NCBI RefSeq assembly: GCF_001469025.1
Contig: NZ_LNIZ01000004.1
Location: 1 to 64,000, forward strand
Length of the DNA: 64,000 bases
Direction: 5' to 3'
Origin: Trueperella bernardiae
GTDB lineage: Bacteria; Actinomycetota; Actinomycetes; Actinomycetales; Actinomycetaceae
Positions 10,087-19,191 of this stretch are shown here, in pieces; positions within the stretch are counted from its first letter, which is position 1, and each line of letters starts with the position of its first letter. The translations under genes were made by a program, and so were the position numbers. The notes beneath the pieces were generated by a model. That model was not told where the DNA came from. It searched no databases and saw nothing but the letters and a program-made list of their open reading frames with translations.

Positions 10087-10812
10087 TTAAGAAATGATGC
10101 CGAAGAGGATCGCGGTGGGCGGGGTCATGAAGCCAACGAAGATCGCCAAAGCGACCACGTCGGCGATAACCTTGTACGCCTTTTCGCGGTTGGAGCGCGA
10201 CAGGCCGAGGGTGGCAAGCGCCGACCACACGCCATGATGCATGTGGAAAGCCAGCGCCGCGATCGCGATGAGGTAAATGACGTAAACCCACCAGTTCTCC
10301 GGCTGGAACGAACCGATCATGCGGTAGTAGGGGCCAAGCGCCACGTAGTCCGCGCGGGTTCCACCCACAGCGTTGATGTGCAGACTGGTGAACTGCAGGA
10401 TGTGGAAGACGATGAAGAAGGCGAGCGCGATGCCGCCCCAGCGCATGAGCGAACCGGTGTAGGAGTGGATCGCCGTGATCTTCTTGCCGGTGTTGACTTT
10501 GTACGCCTGACCGCGGGCCTTGCCAGCGCGCTTCCACAGCGTCACGGCTGCCCAGACGTGGATCAGGATCGAGGCAAGAAGCACAAAGCGCAGGACCCAC
10601 AGGGTGCCTTCGTGCGGCAACACCGGGTAGAGGATCGTGCGCATCCAGTGCGCGTAGCCATCGTATGCCTCAGGCCCGACGAACATCTTGAGATTTCCGT
10701 ACATGTGCATGAGGAGGAAGAGGACAAAAAACAGGCCCGTCACAGCCATCGCGATCTTTAATGCGACCGTGGTGCGACGACCCTTCACAGAATCAACAGT
10801 TGAAGTAGCCAC
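10087..10812 (-). CDS. sdhC: succinate dehydrogenase cytochrome b subunit (membrane anchor)
   Basis: About 241 residues with five predicted membrane helices, the b558-type anchor that passes electrons to quinone. Histidines in [24 protein letters not shown] and FHMHHGVW are candidate haem ligands. The GTG at 10812 ([21 protein letters not shown]) is chosen because the usual N-terminus of this family lies here; the open frame runs further upstream without family-like sequence. TAGATT lies 7 bases before this GTG and no ribosome-binding site is visible, suggesting a leaderless start. It leads sdhCAB. Confidence 0.88.
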   Translation of the reverse strand: MATSTVDSVKGRRTTVALKIAMAVTGLFFVLFLLMHMYGNLKMFVGPEAYDGYAHWMRTILYPVLPHEGTLWVLRFVLLASILIHVWAAVTLWKRAGKARGQAYKVNTGKKITAIHSYTGSLMRWGGIALAFFIVFHILQFTSLHINAVGGTRADYVALGPYYRMIGSFQPENWWVYVIYLIAIAALAFHMHHGVWSALATLGLSRSNREKAYKVIADVVALAIFVGFMTPPTAILFGIIS

Positions 10813-10987
10813 GTTTTTGAATCTATCAAAAGAATAACGGGGGATATCGTTCGAACGGCCCAGATTCGCGCGGCCGTAACACCTGTCAAAGCCCGGCTTT
10901 CCCCGGTTTTCCGCGCCAATCATGGCCAAAGTGCGACTTTCGGCCCGCCTGGGCCTCCGGACCCATTTTCGTGACAATCCGAGTGCG

Positions 10988-11500
10988 TTAATCGCTATCC
11001 GTTTTTCCTTGGCATTCCAACGCTTGCTCCCCTTCGCGCGGGTTCAGATCCAGGCGCATGATGAGCGCGTCGTCGTCGGAGTAATACCCCTTGCGCAGGC
11101 CCACCGAGGCAAAGCCGGCGCGTTCGTAGAGACGCCGGGCTCCGGCGTCGTGGGCGCGCACCTCGAGGAAGACGACGTCGGCGCCGTGCTCGCACGGAAT
11201 CTCCAGCAGCCGCGCGAGCAGGAAGGCGCCCAGGCCGCGCCCGCGCATGTGCGAGGCCACCGCGATCGTCAGGACCTCGGCCTCCGGCCCGTGCGAGATC
11301 CCGCCGAGCCCCACGACCGTGCCCTCCCCCAGCACGTCGGTGACGAGCGCGAGGTAGGTGCGGCCGGGCGCGGCTAGCTCGCTCTCCCACACGGGGGCGG
11401 GCCAGGAGTCCTGGCCAAAGTTCGCCGCGTCGAAGCTGGCGGTCTTAGGCCACCACGCCTGCGGCGGGCGGACCAGCCTCACCCCGGCGGGCGCGTCCAT
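10988..11500 (-). CDS. rimI: GNAT N-acetyltransferase, RimI (ribosomal S18-alanine acetyltransferase)-like
   Basis: 170 residues with the GNAT acetyl-CoA motif HMRGRGLGAFLLARLL (R-x-x-G-x-G/A) and the late ARRLYERAGFASVGLRKGYY segment typical of RimI. It overlaps the end of tsaB (TAATG), the standard tsaB-rimI pair. RimI acetylates the N-terminal alanine of S18; substrate is assigned by context and family. It is the last gene of the minus-strand t6A operon, followed by an sdhC promoter region. Confidence 0.88.
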   Translation of the reverse strand: MDAPAGVRLVRPPQAWWPKTASFDAANFGQDSWPAPVWESELAAPGRTYLALVTDVLGEGTVVGLGGISHGPEAEVLTIAVASHMRGRGLGAFLLARLLEIPCEHGADVVFLEVRAHDAGARRLYERAGFASVGLRKGYYSDDDALIMRLDLNPREGEQALECQGKTDSD

Positions 11501-12159
11501 TAGCCCTGGTGGATGTCGGGGCGGCGCAGGTAGAGTGGCTCTGTGTCGAGCGAGAGCTCCTCACCTGCCTCGATCCGGGCCAGGCGCGAGGAGGCGATGC
11601 GGGCCATGACGGACGGGCGCGGCGCGACGACGAGGCGCTCGCCCAACTCGGGGTAGAGGTCAGCGGACATCGCGGCCAGGATCGCCGGCTCGTGGCGCAG
11701 GCGCTCGGCCAATTCGGCCGGGGTGAGGACCTCGGGCGCTTCGATGACGGCGACGTCGTCGGCACCCATTGGCCGCACGCGCATCGCGTAGACCTCTTTA
11801 CGCCGCGCGTCGATAATCGGCACGACCTCCTGCGCACCCTGGTCAGAGGCGGCCAGGCCCAGGATCTCCAGGGTGGACACGCCGTAGAGCGGCACGCCCC
11901 AGGCGCGGGCAAGCGTGCGGGCGGTGACGAGCCCGGCGCGCAGGCCAGTGAAGGCTCCCGGGCCGGTGCCGACCACGATCGCGTCGGGGCGCTCGATCCC
12001 GGCCTTGGCGAGCGCGCCCTGGATGAGGGGCGTGAGCTTCTCGGCGTGCTCGCGGGTGGAGGCCGAGGTGGCCACCGCGAGGTCGCGCACCATCCCCAGC
12101 TCCTCGTGGCACACGCCAGCCTCAATGCCGGTCGATGAATCAATCGTCAGAAAGTGCAC
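11500..12159 (-). CDS. tsaB: tRNA threonylcarbamoyladenosine biosynthesis protein TsaB
   Basis: 219 residues from the GTG at 12159 (VHFLTIDSSTGIEAG). ASKHA-fold partner of TsaD without catalytic metal site; conserved REHAEKLTPLI, VGTGPGAFTGLRAGL and PLYGVSTLE are seen. The start is chosen because this is the first family-like residue; the frame extends upstream into the previous gene without homology. It overlaps the end of the upstream membrane-protein gene by 20 bases and rimI by TAATG, so all are co-translated. Confidence 0.93.
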   Translation of the reverse strand: MHFLTIDSSTGIEAGVCHEELGMVRDLAVATSASTREHAEKLTPLIQGALAKAGIERPDAIVVGTGPGAFTGLRAGLVTARTLARAWGVPLYGVSTLEILGLAASDQGAQEVVPIIDARRKEVYAMRVRPMGADDVAVIEAPEVLTPAELAERLRHEPAILAAMSADLYPELGERLVVAPRPSVMARIASSRLARIEAGEELSLDTEPLYLRRPDIHQG

Positions 12160-12994
12160 GGGATTCGTCCTTCTTCTTCGGTGACTTATACACGTTGATC
12201 TTCTTCGCCGAATCGCGAAAGCGCATCTTCGATTCGCCGATCCCCACCAGGCCTTTGCGGAGAACCGTGGAAAGCTCGCTCTGCTCGGCTTCCTCGTCCT
12301 CATCGGTGCCCTGCTCCGAGCGCAGCCACACGAGCGAACCGATGATCAGGCCGAGCACCACGAGCACGAGCATGATCGTCACCGGCAGGTTGCGCCCCGT
12401 TTCGGCCGGGGCCACGGCGCTTACCGACGGCGACTCGGGCACGGGCGTGGAGCTGGACAGGATCCGGGCGCGCTGGGCGAGGAAATCGGTGAGCGGAATC
12501 GCGCCGAGCACGATGCTGGCACCCGCGGAACCGGCGGGTTCGATGGTTGACTCGCGCATGGCGAACCAGGCTCTCAGGCGCGGGTCCCACACGAAGGTGA
12601 CGTCGGCTTCGCCGCGCGCAATCGCGGTTCCCAGCCGTTCGTCCCCGCGCACGATCTCATCGGCGGCGATCCCGGAAGCGAAGTCGACCGAGACGGCGCC
12701 CACGGCGTCCGAGCCGCTCATGATGGGCGCGATCCAGCGGTCGGAGGTTTGAATGGCGTTGACTCCCGAGGTGTCGGCGAACACGGCCGTCTTTTGGGGC
12801 GCGCCCACCTTCATCGCAGCCACCTCCTCCGCGCTCGCGTCCGGGAACGCCTCGGAGGCGTGGGAACGGACGGTGGCGAGCGCCTTGTCGTTAAACCAGG
12901 CGGCCACGGACTCGGGGATCTCCGCGGGGTCGGTGGTGGCGGCGATGGGCGCCAGTGGGAGGGAGAGCACGAGCAGAAGAAGGAGGCGGTGCAT
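12140..12994 (-). CDS. predicted exported membrane-anchored protein of unknown function inside the t6A operon
   Basis: 284 residues. A signal peptide (MHRLLLLLVLSLPLAPIAATT) precedes an extracytoplasmic region of about 190 residues. Then come a proline/serine-rich linker, one transmembrane helix (VTIMLVLVVLGLIIGSLVW, about 205-223) and an approximately 55-residue charged cytosolic tail rich in D/E then K/R. I do not recognise a named domain. It sits between tsaE and tsaB, joined by TAATG to tsaE and by a 20-base overlap to tsaB, so it is translated with tRNA-modification genes although it is exported. Confidence 0.8.
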   Translation of the reverse strand: MHRLLLLLVLSLPLAPIAATTDPAEIPESVAAWFNDKALATVRSHASEAFPDASAEEVAAMKVGAPQKTAVFADTSGVNAIQTSDRWIAPIMSGSDAVGAVSVDFASGIAADEIVRGDERLGTAIARGEADVTFVWDPRLRAWFAMRESTIEPAGSAGASIVLGAIPLTDFLAQRARILSSSTPVPESPSVSAVAPAETGRNLPVTIMLVLVVLGLIIGSLVWLRSEQGTDEDEEAEQSELSTVLRKGLVGIGESKMRFRDSAKKINVYKSPKKKDESRALSDD

Positions 12995-13500
12995 TAGCGG
13001 CTCTCTAAATCTGGAACCTCGGCCCTTACAGCGCGCGCCAGCTCCTCGGCCCGCTCGCCGTAGGGGTGGAAGGTGAGGGTACGCGGCTCGTCCTCGCCAA
13101 GCTCGCCCACCGCCGCGTCAGCCCCGGTGGGGCGCACGATGTCGATCTCGAGGCGCGAGCCGGTGAGGGTTTCCACCTTGCCGCTGCCCCACTCGACCAC
13201 AGTGAGCGACTCGTCGAGCGAGGCGTCCAGGTCAAGCGCGTCGAGTTCCTCCATGGAGGTGAGCCGGTAGGCGTCCACGTGCACGAGGTCGAAGCGGCCG
13301 GGGTGGATCTGAGCGATGACGAACGTGGGCGAGGACACGGCGTCCGTGACCCCGAGCCCGTCCGCGATCCCCTGCGTCATCGTGGTCTTGCCGGCGCCGA
13401 GGGGGCCGTTGAGCATGACGAGGTCCCCCGGCTGGGCGTGTGCGCCGAGGGCGCGCCCTACGCGGTGGATGTCATCAACAGTGGGTACGAGAAGCTTCAT
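12994..13500 (-). CDS. tsaE: tRNA threonylcarbamoyladenosine biosynthesis ATPase TsaE
   Basis: 168 residues from ATG 13500, preceded by AAGGA. P-loop NGPLGAGKTTMTQGIADGLG (about residues 35-54), then SPTFVIAQIH and HVDAYRL with the Walker-B-like acidic segment, and VVEWGSGK. TsaE binds the TsaBD complex and drives its catalytic cycle. It is coupled to the downstream membrane-protein gene by TAATG and follows alr after 38 bases. Confidence 0.94.
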   Translation of the reverse strand: MKLLVPTVDDIHRVGRALGAHAQPGDLVMLNGPLGAGKTTMTQGIADGLGVTDAVSSPTFVIAQIHPGRFDLVHVDAYRLTSMEELDALDLDASLDESLTVVEWGSGKVETLTGSRLEIDIVRPTGADAAVGELGEDEPRTLTFHPYGERAEELARAVRAEVPDLESR

Positions 13501-13538
13501 CAGCCATCCTTTCCTCCCCACATTCTACGCGGCCCCTC

Positions 13539-14636
13539 CTAGGGGGCGTCCACGCGGGGAACGTGGGATCCGATACGGGTGACGATCTCATAGCCGATGG
13601 TGGAGGTCGCCTCCGCCCAGTCGTCGGCGGTGGCGGCGGTGGCGGCGTCGCCGAACAGGACGGCCACGTCGCCCGGGGCCAGCTCCCCCTCCACGACGAA
13701 CTGGTCCATGCACACCTTGCCGCGGATCGGACAGGTTTGGCCGGCCACGGTGACGGCGGCCGTGTTGGAGGCCATCCGCGGGATTCCGTCCGCATACCCG
13801 AGGGGCACGACGCCGAGGTGAGCGTCCCCGCCCGTGACGTACGTGTGACCATAGGACACGCCGGTGCCGGCCGGCACGTCGCGCACGGTCATGACGTCGG
13901 CCTCAAGCTGCATGACGGCCCGCAGCCCGAGTTCGGCAGCGGTGGCGACCTCCGGGTTGGGGCTGAGCCCGTAGAGCGCGATGCCGGGGCGGACCATGTC
14001 GTAGTGCGCGGCAGGGTGCCACAGCGTGCCGGCGGAAGCCGCCAGGTGCAGGCGCTGCGGGACCACGCCGGCGTCGGCGAGCACCTGCCGGGCCCGCTCG
14101 AAGCGCTCGATCTGCCGGGCGGTCTCCTCGCTGTCCGGTTCGTCGGCGCGCGCCAGGTGCGACCACAGCCCGACGACGTCGATCCGGCCTTCGCGCTCGA
14201 GGCTCGCAATGCGCTCGGCGCAACTTTCGAGTTCCGCCATGGTGAGCCCGCCGCGGGCCATGCCGGTGTCGACTTTGATGTGGACGCGGGCTCGATCGGC
14301 CCCCGCTAGCTTCTCTAGTGCCCACTGCGACCCGACCGAGAGGTCGAGTCCGGCCGCGAGCGCCTCGGCCAGATCGTCAGACGGGCTGTAGATCCACGTG
14401 AGGATTCGGGCGTCCGGGAGGTAGCCGCGCAGCTCGAGGGCCTCGGCGAGCTGTGCTACGCCGAACCAGCGCACGCCCTCCTCCCAGGCCCAACGCGCCA
14501 CGCGCTCCAGGCCGTGGCCGTAGGCGTTGGCCTTGACGATCGCCATGACTTCGGCGTCAGTTGCGGCCCGCACGCGTCCGACGTTGTGGGCGAAGGCGCT
14601 GCGGGAGATGAGGGCGCGAGAAGGGAAGCTAGTCAT
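13539..14636 (-). CDS. alr: alanine racemase
   Basis: 365 residues, fold-type III PLP enzyme that makes D-alanine for peptidoglycan. The PLP lysine is in AIVKANAYGHGLE (about residue 34) and the catalytic-tyrosine region is GTGVSYGHTYVT. The substrate-site region CMDQFVVE and GDVAVLFG near the end also match. It overlaps the end of the preceding nnr gene by eight bases. Grouping with tsaE, tsaB and rimI is standard in Actinobacteria. Confidence 0.96.
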   Translation of the reverse strand: MTSFPSRALISRSAFAHNVGRVRAATDAEVMAIVKANAYGHGLERVARWAWEEGVRWFGVAQLAEALELRGYLPDARILTWIYSPSDDLAEALAAGLDLSVGSQWALEKLAGADRARVHIKVDTGMARGGLTMAELESCAERIASLEREGRIDVVGLWSHLARADEPDSEETARQIERFERARQVLADAGVVPQRLHLAASAGTLWHPAAHYDMVRPGIALYGLSPNPEVATAAELGLRAVMQLEADVMTVRDVPAGTGVSYGHTYVTGGDAHLGVVPLGYADGIPRMASNTAAVTVAGQTCPIRGKVCMDQFVVEGELAPGDVAVLFGDAATAATADDWAEATSTIGYEIVTRIGSHVPRVDAP

Positions 14637-16095
14637 TCATCGATCCGATCGTGGAGGCGAGCTTGCGGGCAATGTCCGTGGCGGTGATGGGGTGGCCAAC
14701 CTGGCCGCCCGTCGTGCCCGCGGCGCGTGCGGCTGCTCGGGCGTGGACGTGGACGGCGGCGGCCGCATACAGCGTCGTCAGGCCGGGGTCGCGGGCGAGG
14801 GCATCGGCGTGAGCGGCGAGGATGGTGCCGGTGAGCCCGGCGAGCACGTCGCCCGAGCCCGCCGTGCCGGCCCAACCCGGCGCGCCGCTCTGCGCATAGA
14901 GCGCACCGGGGCCGGCGATGATCGTGGTGGCGAATTTGGCAACTACCGTGGCACCGGTGCGGGCGGCGGCCTCACGCGCCGCCCGCACCGGGGCGGACTC
15001 CACGCGCGTGCGATCCCACTCCTCGCCGGAGATTGCGGACATGAGCTCGGCCAGCTCGCCGGCGTGCGGGGTGAGCACCACGCGGGTGGGAAGCTCCCGA
15101 TCGTAGACCAGGGCGATCGCCCCGGCGTCCAGCACCACGGGCAGGCCCTCGGCCAGCGCCTGCTCGAAAACCTCGCCGGCGCCCTCGAGGTCGGTCAGCC
15201 CCGACCCGATCACCCACGCCTGCACGCGGCCCTCGCCGGGCACCACCTCCGGGTGGGCGGCCATGACGTCCGGACTGCTCCCGAGGTAGCGCACCATGCC
15301 GGGCCCGCCGCCCAGCGCCCCGGCCGCGCTCAGCACGCCGGCTCCCGGGTAGTCGCGCGAGCCGGTGAGCAGCCCGACCACGCCGCGCGTGTACTTGTGA
15401 TCCTCCCGCCCCGGCACGCGCCACAAGCCGGCCACGTCCGCGTCCGTCAGCTGCCGCGCCGCCGGCTCGCCCAGGTGCGGCCCGAGCCCGAGCTCCACCA
15501 CCTCCACGGCCCCGCACGCATACCGCGCGGGCGGCAGGAGGTGGGCGGGCTTGAGGCATCCCATGGCTAGCGTGAGGTCGGCGCAAAGGACGGGACCGTG
15601 TAGATCGGCGTCGTCAGCGGCAACGCCGGAGGGCACGTCCACCGCAACGACGATTCGCCCGGCCCGCTCCTCGTTCAGCACCCGAATCCAGGAGGCATAC
15701 GGCTCGCGGATAGGACCGCAGGCGCCGATCCCGAGCAGGCCGTCGATCCAGATGTCCGCACCGCGCGCGATCTCGCGCAGGGCCGCCACGCCATCGATCT
15801 CACAGATCTGCACCCCGGCACGCCTGGCGGCAGCTAGGCCCTCCGCGTGGACGTCACCCGCAATAGCGGCGCTCACCGACACCCCGCGCCGGGTGAGGTA
15901 GGCGGCAGCAAAGAGCGCGTCCCCGCCGTTGTTGCCCCGGCCCACGAGCGCCAGCGCCCGCTCACCGGGCAGCCGCAACGTAGCCACCTTTGTGGCCAGC
16001 GCGTAGGAGGCGCGATCCATGAGGGGCACGCCCGAGGCAAGCAGCGGCTCCTCGGCACGCCGCACCACATCCGCGGCAAACGCTTGATCCATCAT
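14629..16095 (-). CDS. nnr: bifunctional NAD(P)H-hydrate epimerase / ADP-dependent NAD(P)H-hydrate dehydratase
   Basis: 488 residues. The N-terminal half is the YjeF_N epimerase (VGRGNNGGDALFAAAYL; VDVPSGVAADDADLHG). The C-terminal half is the ADP-dependent dehydratase of ribokinase-like fold (VVLTPHAGELAELM; GTAGSGDVLAGLTGTILA). Together they repair hydrated NADH and NADPH. The start is ATG 16095 or the next codon. The gene heads the minus-strand operon nnr-alr-tsaE-unknown-tsaB-rimI and is divergent from coaA. Confidence 0.95.
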   Translation of the reverse strand: MMDQAFAADVVRRAEEPLLASGVPLMDRASYALATKVATLRLPGERALALVGRGNNGGDALFAAAYLTRRGVSVSAAIAGDVHAEGLAAARRAGVQICEIDGVAALREIARGADIWIDGLLGIGACGPIREPYASWIRVLNEERAGRIVVAVDVPSGVAADDADLHGPVLCADLTLAMGCLKPAHLLPPARYACGAVEVVELGLGPHLGEPAARQLTDADVAGLWRVPGREDHKYTRGVVGLLTGSRDYPGAGVLSAAGALGGGPGMVRYLGSSPDVMAAHPEVVPGEGRVQAWVIGSGLTDLEGAGEVFEQALAEGLPVVLDAGAIALVYDRELPTRVVLTPHAGELAELMSAISGEEWDRTRVESAPVRAAREAAARTGATVVAKFATTIIAGPGALYAQSGAPGWAGTAGSGDVLAGLTGTILAAHADALARDPGLTTLYAAAAVHVHARAAARAAGTTGGQVGHPITATDIARKLASTIGSMND

Positions 16096-16182
16096 TCCCC
16101 CTTGTCTCCCCTACTCTACGCCTGCGCGTCCACTCCAGCCCCGCGGCGTGCGAAAACCAGCACACCTTGGCACACTTAAGGA

Positions 16183-17118
16183 ATGACCGATCTGCACTCC
16201 CCATACGTCTCCTTCACCCACGACGAGTGGGCGGAGCTCGCGGACAAGGCGCCACTGCCCCTCACCCAGCACGACCTCGACCGCATCTCCTCCCTCGGCG
16301 ACCCCATCGACCTCACCGAGGCCGACGCGATCTACCGGCCACTATCCGCCCTCATGCAGACCTACGCCACGTGCACCTCCAACCTGCGCAAAGACACCAG
16401 CGCCTTCTTCGAGCGCAAAACCGAACGAACGCCCTGGATCGTGGGGATCGCCGGCTCGGTCGCTGTCGGAAAATCCACCGCCGCGCGTCTCCTGCGCGAA
16501 CTGCTCTCGCGCTGGCCCTACACGCCCAACGTCGAGCTCGTGCCCACCGACGGCTTCCTCTACCCCAACGCGGTGCTCACCGAGCGCGGGATCATGGGCC
16601 GCAAGGGTTTCCCCGAATCCTACGACCGCCGGGCACTCCTCGACTTCCTCCAGCAGGTCAAATCCGGCGAGCCCCACATCGAGGTGCCGGTCTACGATCA
16701 CATCACCTACGACATCGTCCCCGGCGAAACGATCGTAGTCAGCAGACCCGACATCCTCATCGTCGAAGGCCTCAACGTCCTCCAACCCGCGCGTACCGAC
16801 GCGGCCCAGCAGCTCGCCGTCTCCGACTACTTCGACTTCTCCATCTACATCGACGCCGCCGAAGCTGACCTCGAAGAGTGGTACATCTCCCGCTTCCGCT
16901 CCCTGCGCACCACAGCGTTCTCTCACAAGGACTCCTACTTCCGCTCGTACGCCAACCTCACCGACGAGGAGGCCACCGCCACGGCTCGCCAGATCTGGGC
17001 CTCAATCAACCTGCCCAACCTGCGCGAGAACATCGCCCCCACGCGCTCGCGCGCCACGGTGACCCTCACCAAGGGCCCCGACCACCGCATCGAGCAGATC
17101 CAGCTGCGCAAGATCTAG
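16183..17118 (+). CDS. coaA: type I pantothenate kinase
   Basis: 311 residues, the usual CoaA length. P-loop GIAGSVAVGKSTAARLL at about 88-104, then PTDGFLYPN and GFPESYDRRALLDFL, both characteristic of prokaryotic CoaA. It phosphorylates pantothenate in the first step of CoA synthesis. The ATG follows directly after AAGGA (too close for a normal ribosome-binding site). It converges with glmM, and a GC hairpin separates them. Confidence 0.96.
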   Translation: MTDLHSPYVSFTHDEWAELADKAPLPLTQHDLDRISSLGDPIDLTEADAIYRPLSALMQTYATCTSNLRKDTSAFFERKTERTPWIVGIAGSVAVGKSTAARLLRELLSRWPYTPNVELVPTDGFLYPNAVLTERGIMGRKGFPESYDRRALLDFLQQVKSGEPHIEVPVYDHITYDIVPGETIVVSRPDILIVEGLNVLQPARTDAAQQLAVSDYFDFSIYIDAAEADLEEWYISRFRSLRTTAFSHKDSYFRSYANLTDEEATATARQIWASINLPNLRENIAPTRSRATVTLTKGPDHRIEQIQLRKI

Positions 17119-17147
17119 CGACGCCGGGCGGCGGCAAGCATACGACA

Positions 17148-17171
17148 GCGCCCCGGATCCCTCCGGGGCGC
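17148..17171. terminator. hairpin between convergent coaA and glmM
   Basis: GCGCCCCGGA and TCCGGGGCGC form a 10-bp stem with a TCCC loop, 29 bases past the coaA stop and 19 before the glmM stop. It can end both transcripts; T-runs are weak. Confidence 0.65.
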
Positions 17172-17190
17172 CCGTGTCAATACTCGCGTT

Positions 17191-18519
17191 TTAGAGTGCG
17201 AGACGCTCAGCGACGACGGCCGCGAGATTCTCGGCCACCCGGTCAGTCTGCTCCTGGGTCTGGGCCTCGACCATGACGCGCACCAGCGGCTCCGTGCCCG
17301 ACGCACGCAGCAGCACACGGCCGGTCTCGCCCAGCTCGGCCTCCGCGGCCGCCACCTCGGCAGCGATTTCGTCGGTGCGGTTCTTGTCCACGTTCGGCAC
17401 GTTGATGAGGCGCTGGGGCAGCTCGTGCACCCACTCCACTGCGCGGTGTAGCGCCTCCTTGCGGCGGGCCACCTCCGAGGCCACGAGGATCGCAGTCAGC
17501 GTGCCATCGCCCGTGGTGGCATGGTTGAGGTTGATGACGTGCCCGGACTGCTCGCCGCCCAGCACGTAGCCGTTGGCCAGCATGTTCTCCAGCACGTAGC
17601 GGTCGCCCACGCCCGTGATCGCGTAGTCGATCCCCTTCTCATCGAGCGCCAGGCGCAGGCCCAGGTTCGACATGACCGTGATGACCAGCGTGTTGCCCGC
17701 CAGCTCCCCCTTATCCTTCATCGACTGCGCCAGCAGGCCCATGATCTCATCCCCGTTGACCAGCTTGCCGTTCGTGTCCACGGCCATGCAACGGTCGGCG
17801 TCGCCGTCGAACGCGAATCCCATGTCGGCGTCGGCGGCCTTGACCATCTGCTGGAGACGGTAGGGGTGGGTCGAGCCGGCATTACGGTTGATGTTACGCC
17901 CGTCGGGGCTGGCGTTGATGACGACGACGTCCGCGCCCAGCTCCTGGAACACCTTCGGCGCCACGCGGGAGGCCGCACCGTTCGCGCAATCGAGCACGAT
18001 GGACAGGCCCGTGAGGTCCGCGCCCACGGACACGAGGTGGTCCATGTAGACCCGGTCGGAGACGGCGGCGGACTCGTCGATCATGCCCACGTCGGCGCCC
18101 ACCGGGCGCTCCCAGTCGGAGGACATGGTGGCCTCAATGCGGTCCTCGATCGCGTCGTCCAGCTTAAAGCCGTTCGCGTTGATGAACTTTATCCCGTTGT
18201 CCGGCATCGCGTTGTGCGAGGCGGAAATCATGACGCCCAGGTCGTAGCCGCGCGCCGACGTGAGGTAGGCGATGCCCGGGGTGGGGATCTCACGCACGTG
18301 CTCCACATCCACGCCCGCCGACGCCAGGCCCGCGCCCACCGCATGCGAGAGCATCGCGGAGGACTGGCGCGTGTCGCGCCCGACGATCGCCTTGGGGCGG
18401 CCCTCGGCTTCCTCGGCCAGCACGCGCGCGGCGGCCTGCCCAAGCTGGAGCGCAAATTCGGGCGTGATTTCGCGATTCGCGAGGCCACGCACACCGTCGG
18501 TACCAAACAAACGAGCCAC
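17191..18519 (-). CDS. glmM: phosphoglucosamine mutase
   Basis: 442 residues from GTG 18519, which has AAGGAG five bases upstream; an upstream extension to 18654 is unsupported. RLFGTDGVRGLAN opens the alpha-D-phosphohexomutase fold. The active-site serine is in MISASHNAMPDNGIKF, the Mg-binding loop is FDGDADRCM, and the sugar/phosphate loops GGEQSGH and RASGTEPLVRVMVE follow. It interconverts glucosamine-6-P and -1-P for UDP-GlcNAc. It follows rpsI, an arrangement (rplM-rpsI-glmM) common in Actinobacteria, but with its own promoter space and a terminator between. Confidence 0.96.
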   Translation of the reverse strand: MARLFGTDGVRGLANREITPEFALQLGQAAARVLAEEAEGRPKAIVGRDTRQSSAMLSHAVGAGLASAGVDVEHVREIPTPGIAYLTSARGYDLGVMISASHNAMPDNGIKFINANGFKLDDAIEDRIEATMSSDWERPVGADVGMIDESAAVSDRVYMDHLVSVGADLTGLSIVLDCANGAASRVAPKVFQELGADVVVINASPDGRNINRNAGSTHPYRLQQMVKAADADMGFAFDGDADRCMAVDTNGKLVNGDEIMGLLAQSMKDKGELAGNTLVITVMSNLGLRLALDEKGIDYAITGVGDRYVLENMLANGYVLGGEQSGHVINLNHATTGDGTLTAILVASEVARRKEALHRAVEWVHELPQRLINVPNVDKNRTDEIAAEVAAAEAELGETGRVLLRASGTEPLVRVMVEAQTQEQTDRVAENLAAVVAERLAL

Positions 18520-18634
18520 GTTTACTCCTTTACCAAACACGTATGTCCCACCAATTATCGCACGCGGCCCGCCCGGGCCGGAGAACCCGGCGGCCCACTT
18601 TCGTGAGATAGCCTTCTTGTCCGACGAATGCAAA

Positions 18635-18671
18635 GGCCCCGCCCGGGCCGGCATGCGGCATGGGCGGGGCC
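18635..18671 (-). terminator. intrinsic terminator of rplM-rpsI
   Basis: GGCCCCGCCC and GGGCGGGGCC arms with a 17-base loop, followed on the minus strand by TTTG. It starts 16 bases past the rpsI stop. Confidence 0.75.
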
Positions 18672-18687
18672 AATGAAAAAGGTGCGA

Positions 18688-19170
18688 TTAACGCTTCGAG
18701 AACTGCGAGGCCTTGCGCGCCTTCTTGAGGCCGGCCTTCTTGCGCTCGACAGCGCGGGCGTCGCGGGTGAGGAAGCCAGCCTTCTTCAGGGCCGGGCGGT
18801 TCGCCTCACGGTCGATCTCGTTCAGCGCGCGCGAGATGCCAAGGCGGAGCGCGCCAGCCTGGCCGGACGTGCCGCCGCCACGGATGCGGGCGACCACGTC
18901 GAAGCGACCCTTGAGGTCAAGCAGGGTGAACGGATCATTGACGAGCTGCTGGTGCAGCTTGTTCGGGAAGTAGTCCTCCAGCGAGCGACCGTTGATGGTC
19001 CACTGGCCGGTGCCAGGAACGAGGCGGACGCGAGCAACTGCTTCCTTGCGGCGGCCGAGACCAGCGCCCGGGGCGGTCAGGGAGGTACCCTGGCCGGTCT
19101 GCTCCTCGGCGGTCTCGGTAGTGTACGAGCTCAGCTCCTCGAGCTCTTCAGTTTCGGTGGTCTGTGCCAC
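18688..19170 (-). CDS. rpsI: 30S ribosomal protein S9
   Basis: 160 residues. The S9 core runs from [12 protein letters not shown] (about 40) to the basic tail [15 protein letters not shown] that contacts tRNA in the P site. A 35-residue acidic N-terminal extension ([17 protein letters not shown]) precedes it, as in other Actinobacteria. The GTG start has AAGGAG upstream. Second gene of the rplM-rpsI unit, 21 bases after rplM. Confidence 0.97.
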   Translation of the reverse strand: MAQTTETEELEELSSYTTETAEEQTGQGTSLTAPGAGLGRRKEAVARVRLVPGTGQWTINGRSLEDYFPNKLHQQLVNDPFTLLDLKGRFDVVARIRGGGTSGQAGALRLGISRALNEIDREANRPALKKAGFLTRDARAVERKKAGLKKARKASQFSKR

Positions 19171-19191
19171 GGTTCTCCTTAAGTAAAGTGG

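Noticed and set aside
10813-10977. N-terminal extension of SdhC
   Set aside because: The frame is open but the added sequence (MSRKWVRRPRRAESR…) does not resemble the family, and a GTG with an upstream TAGATT fits better.
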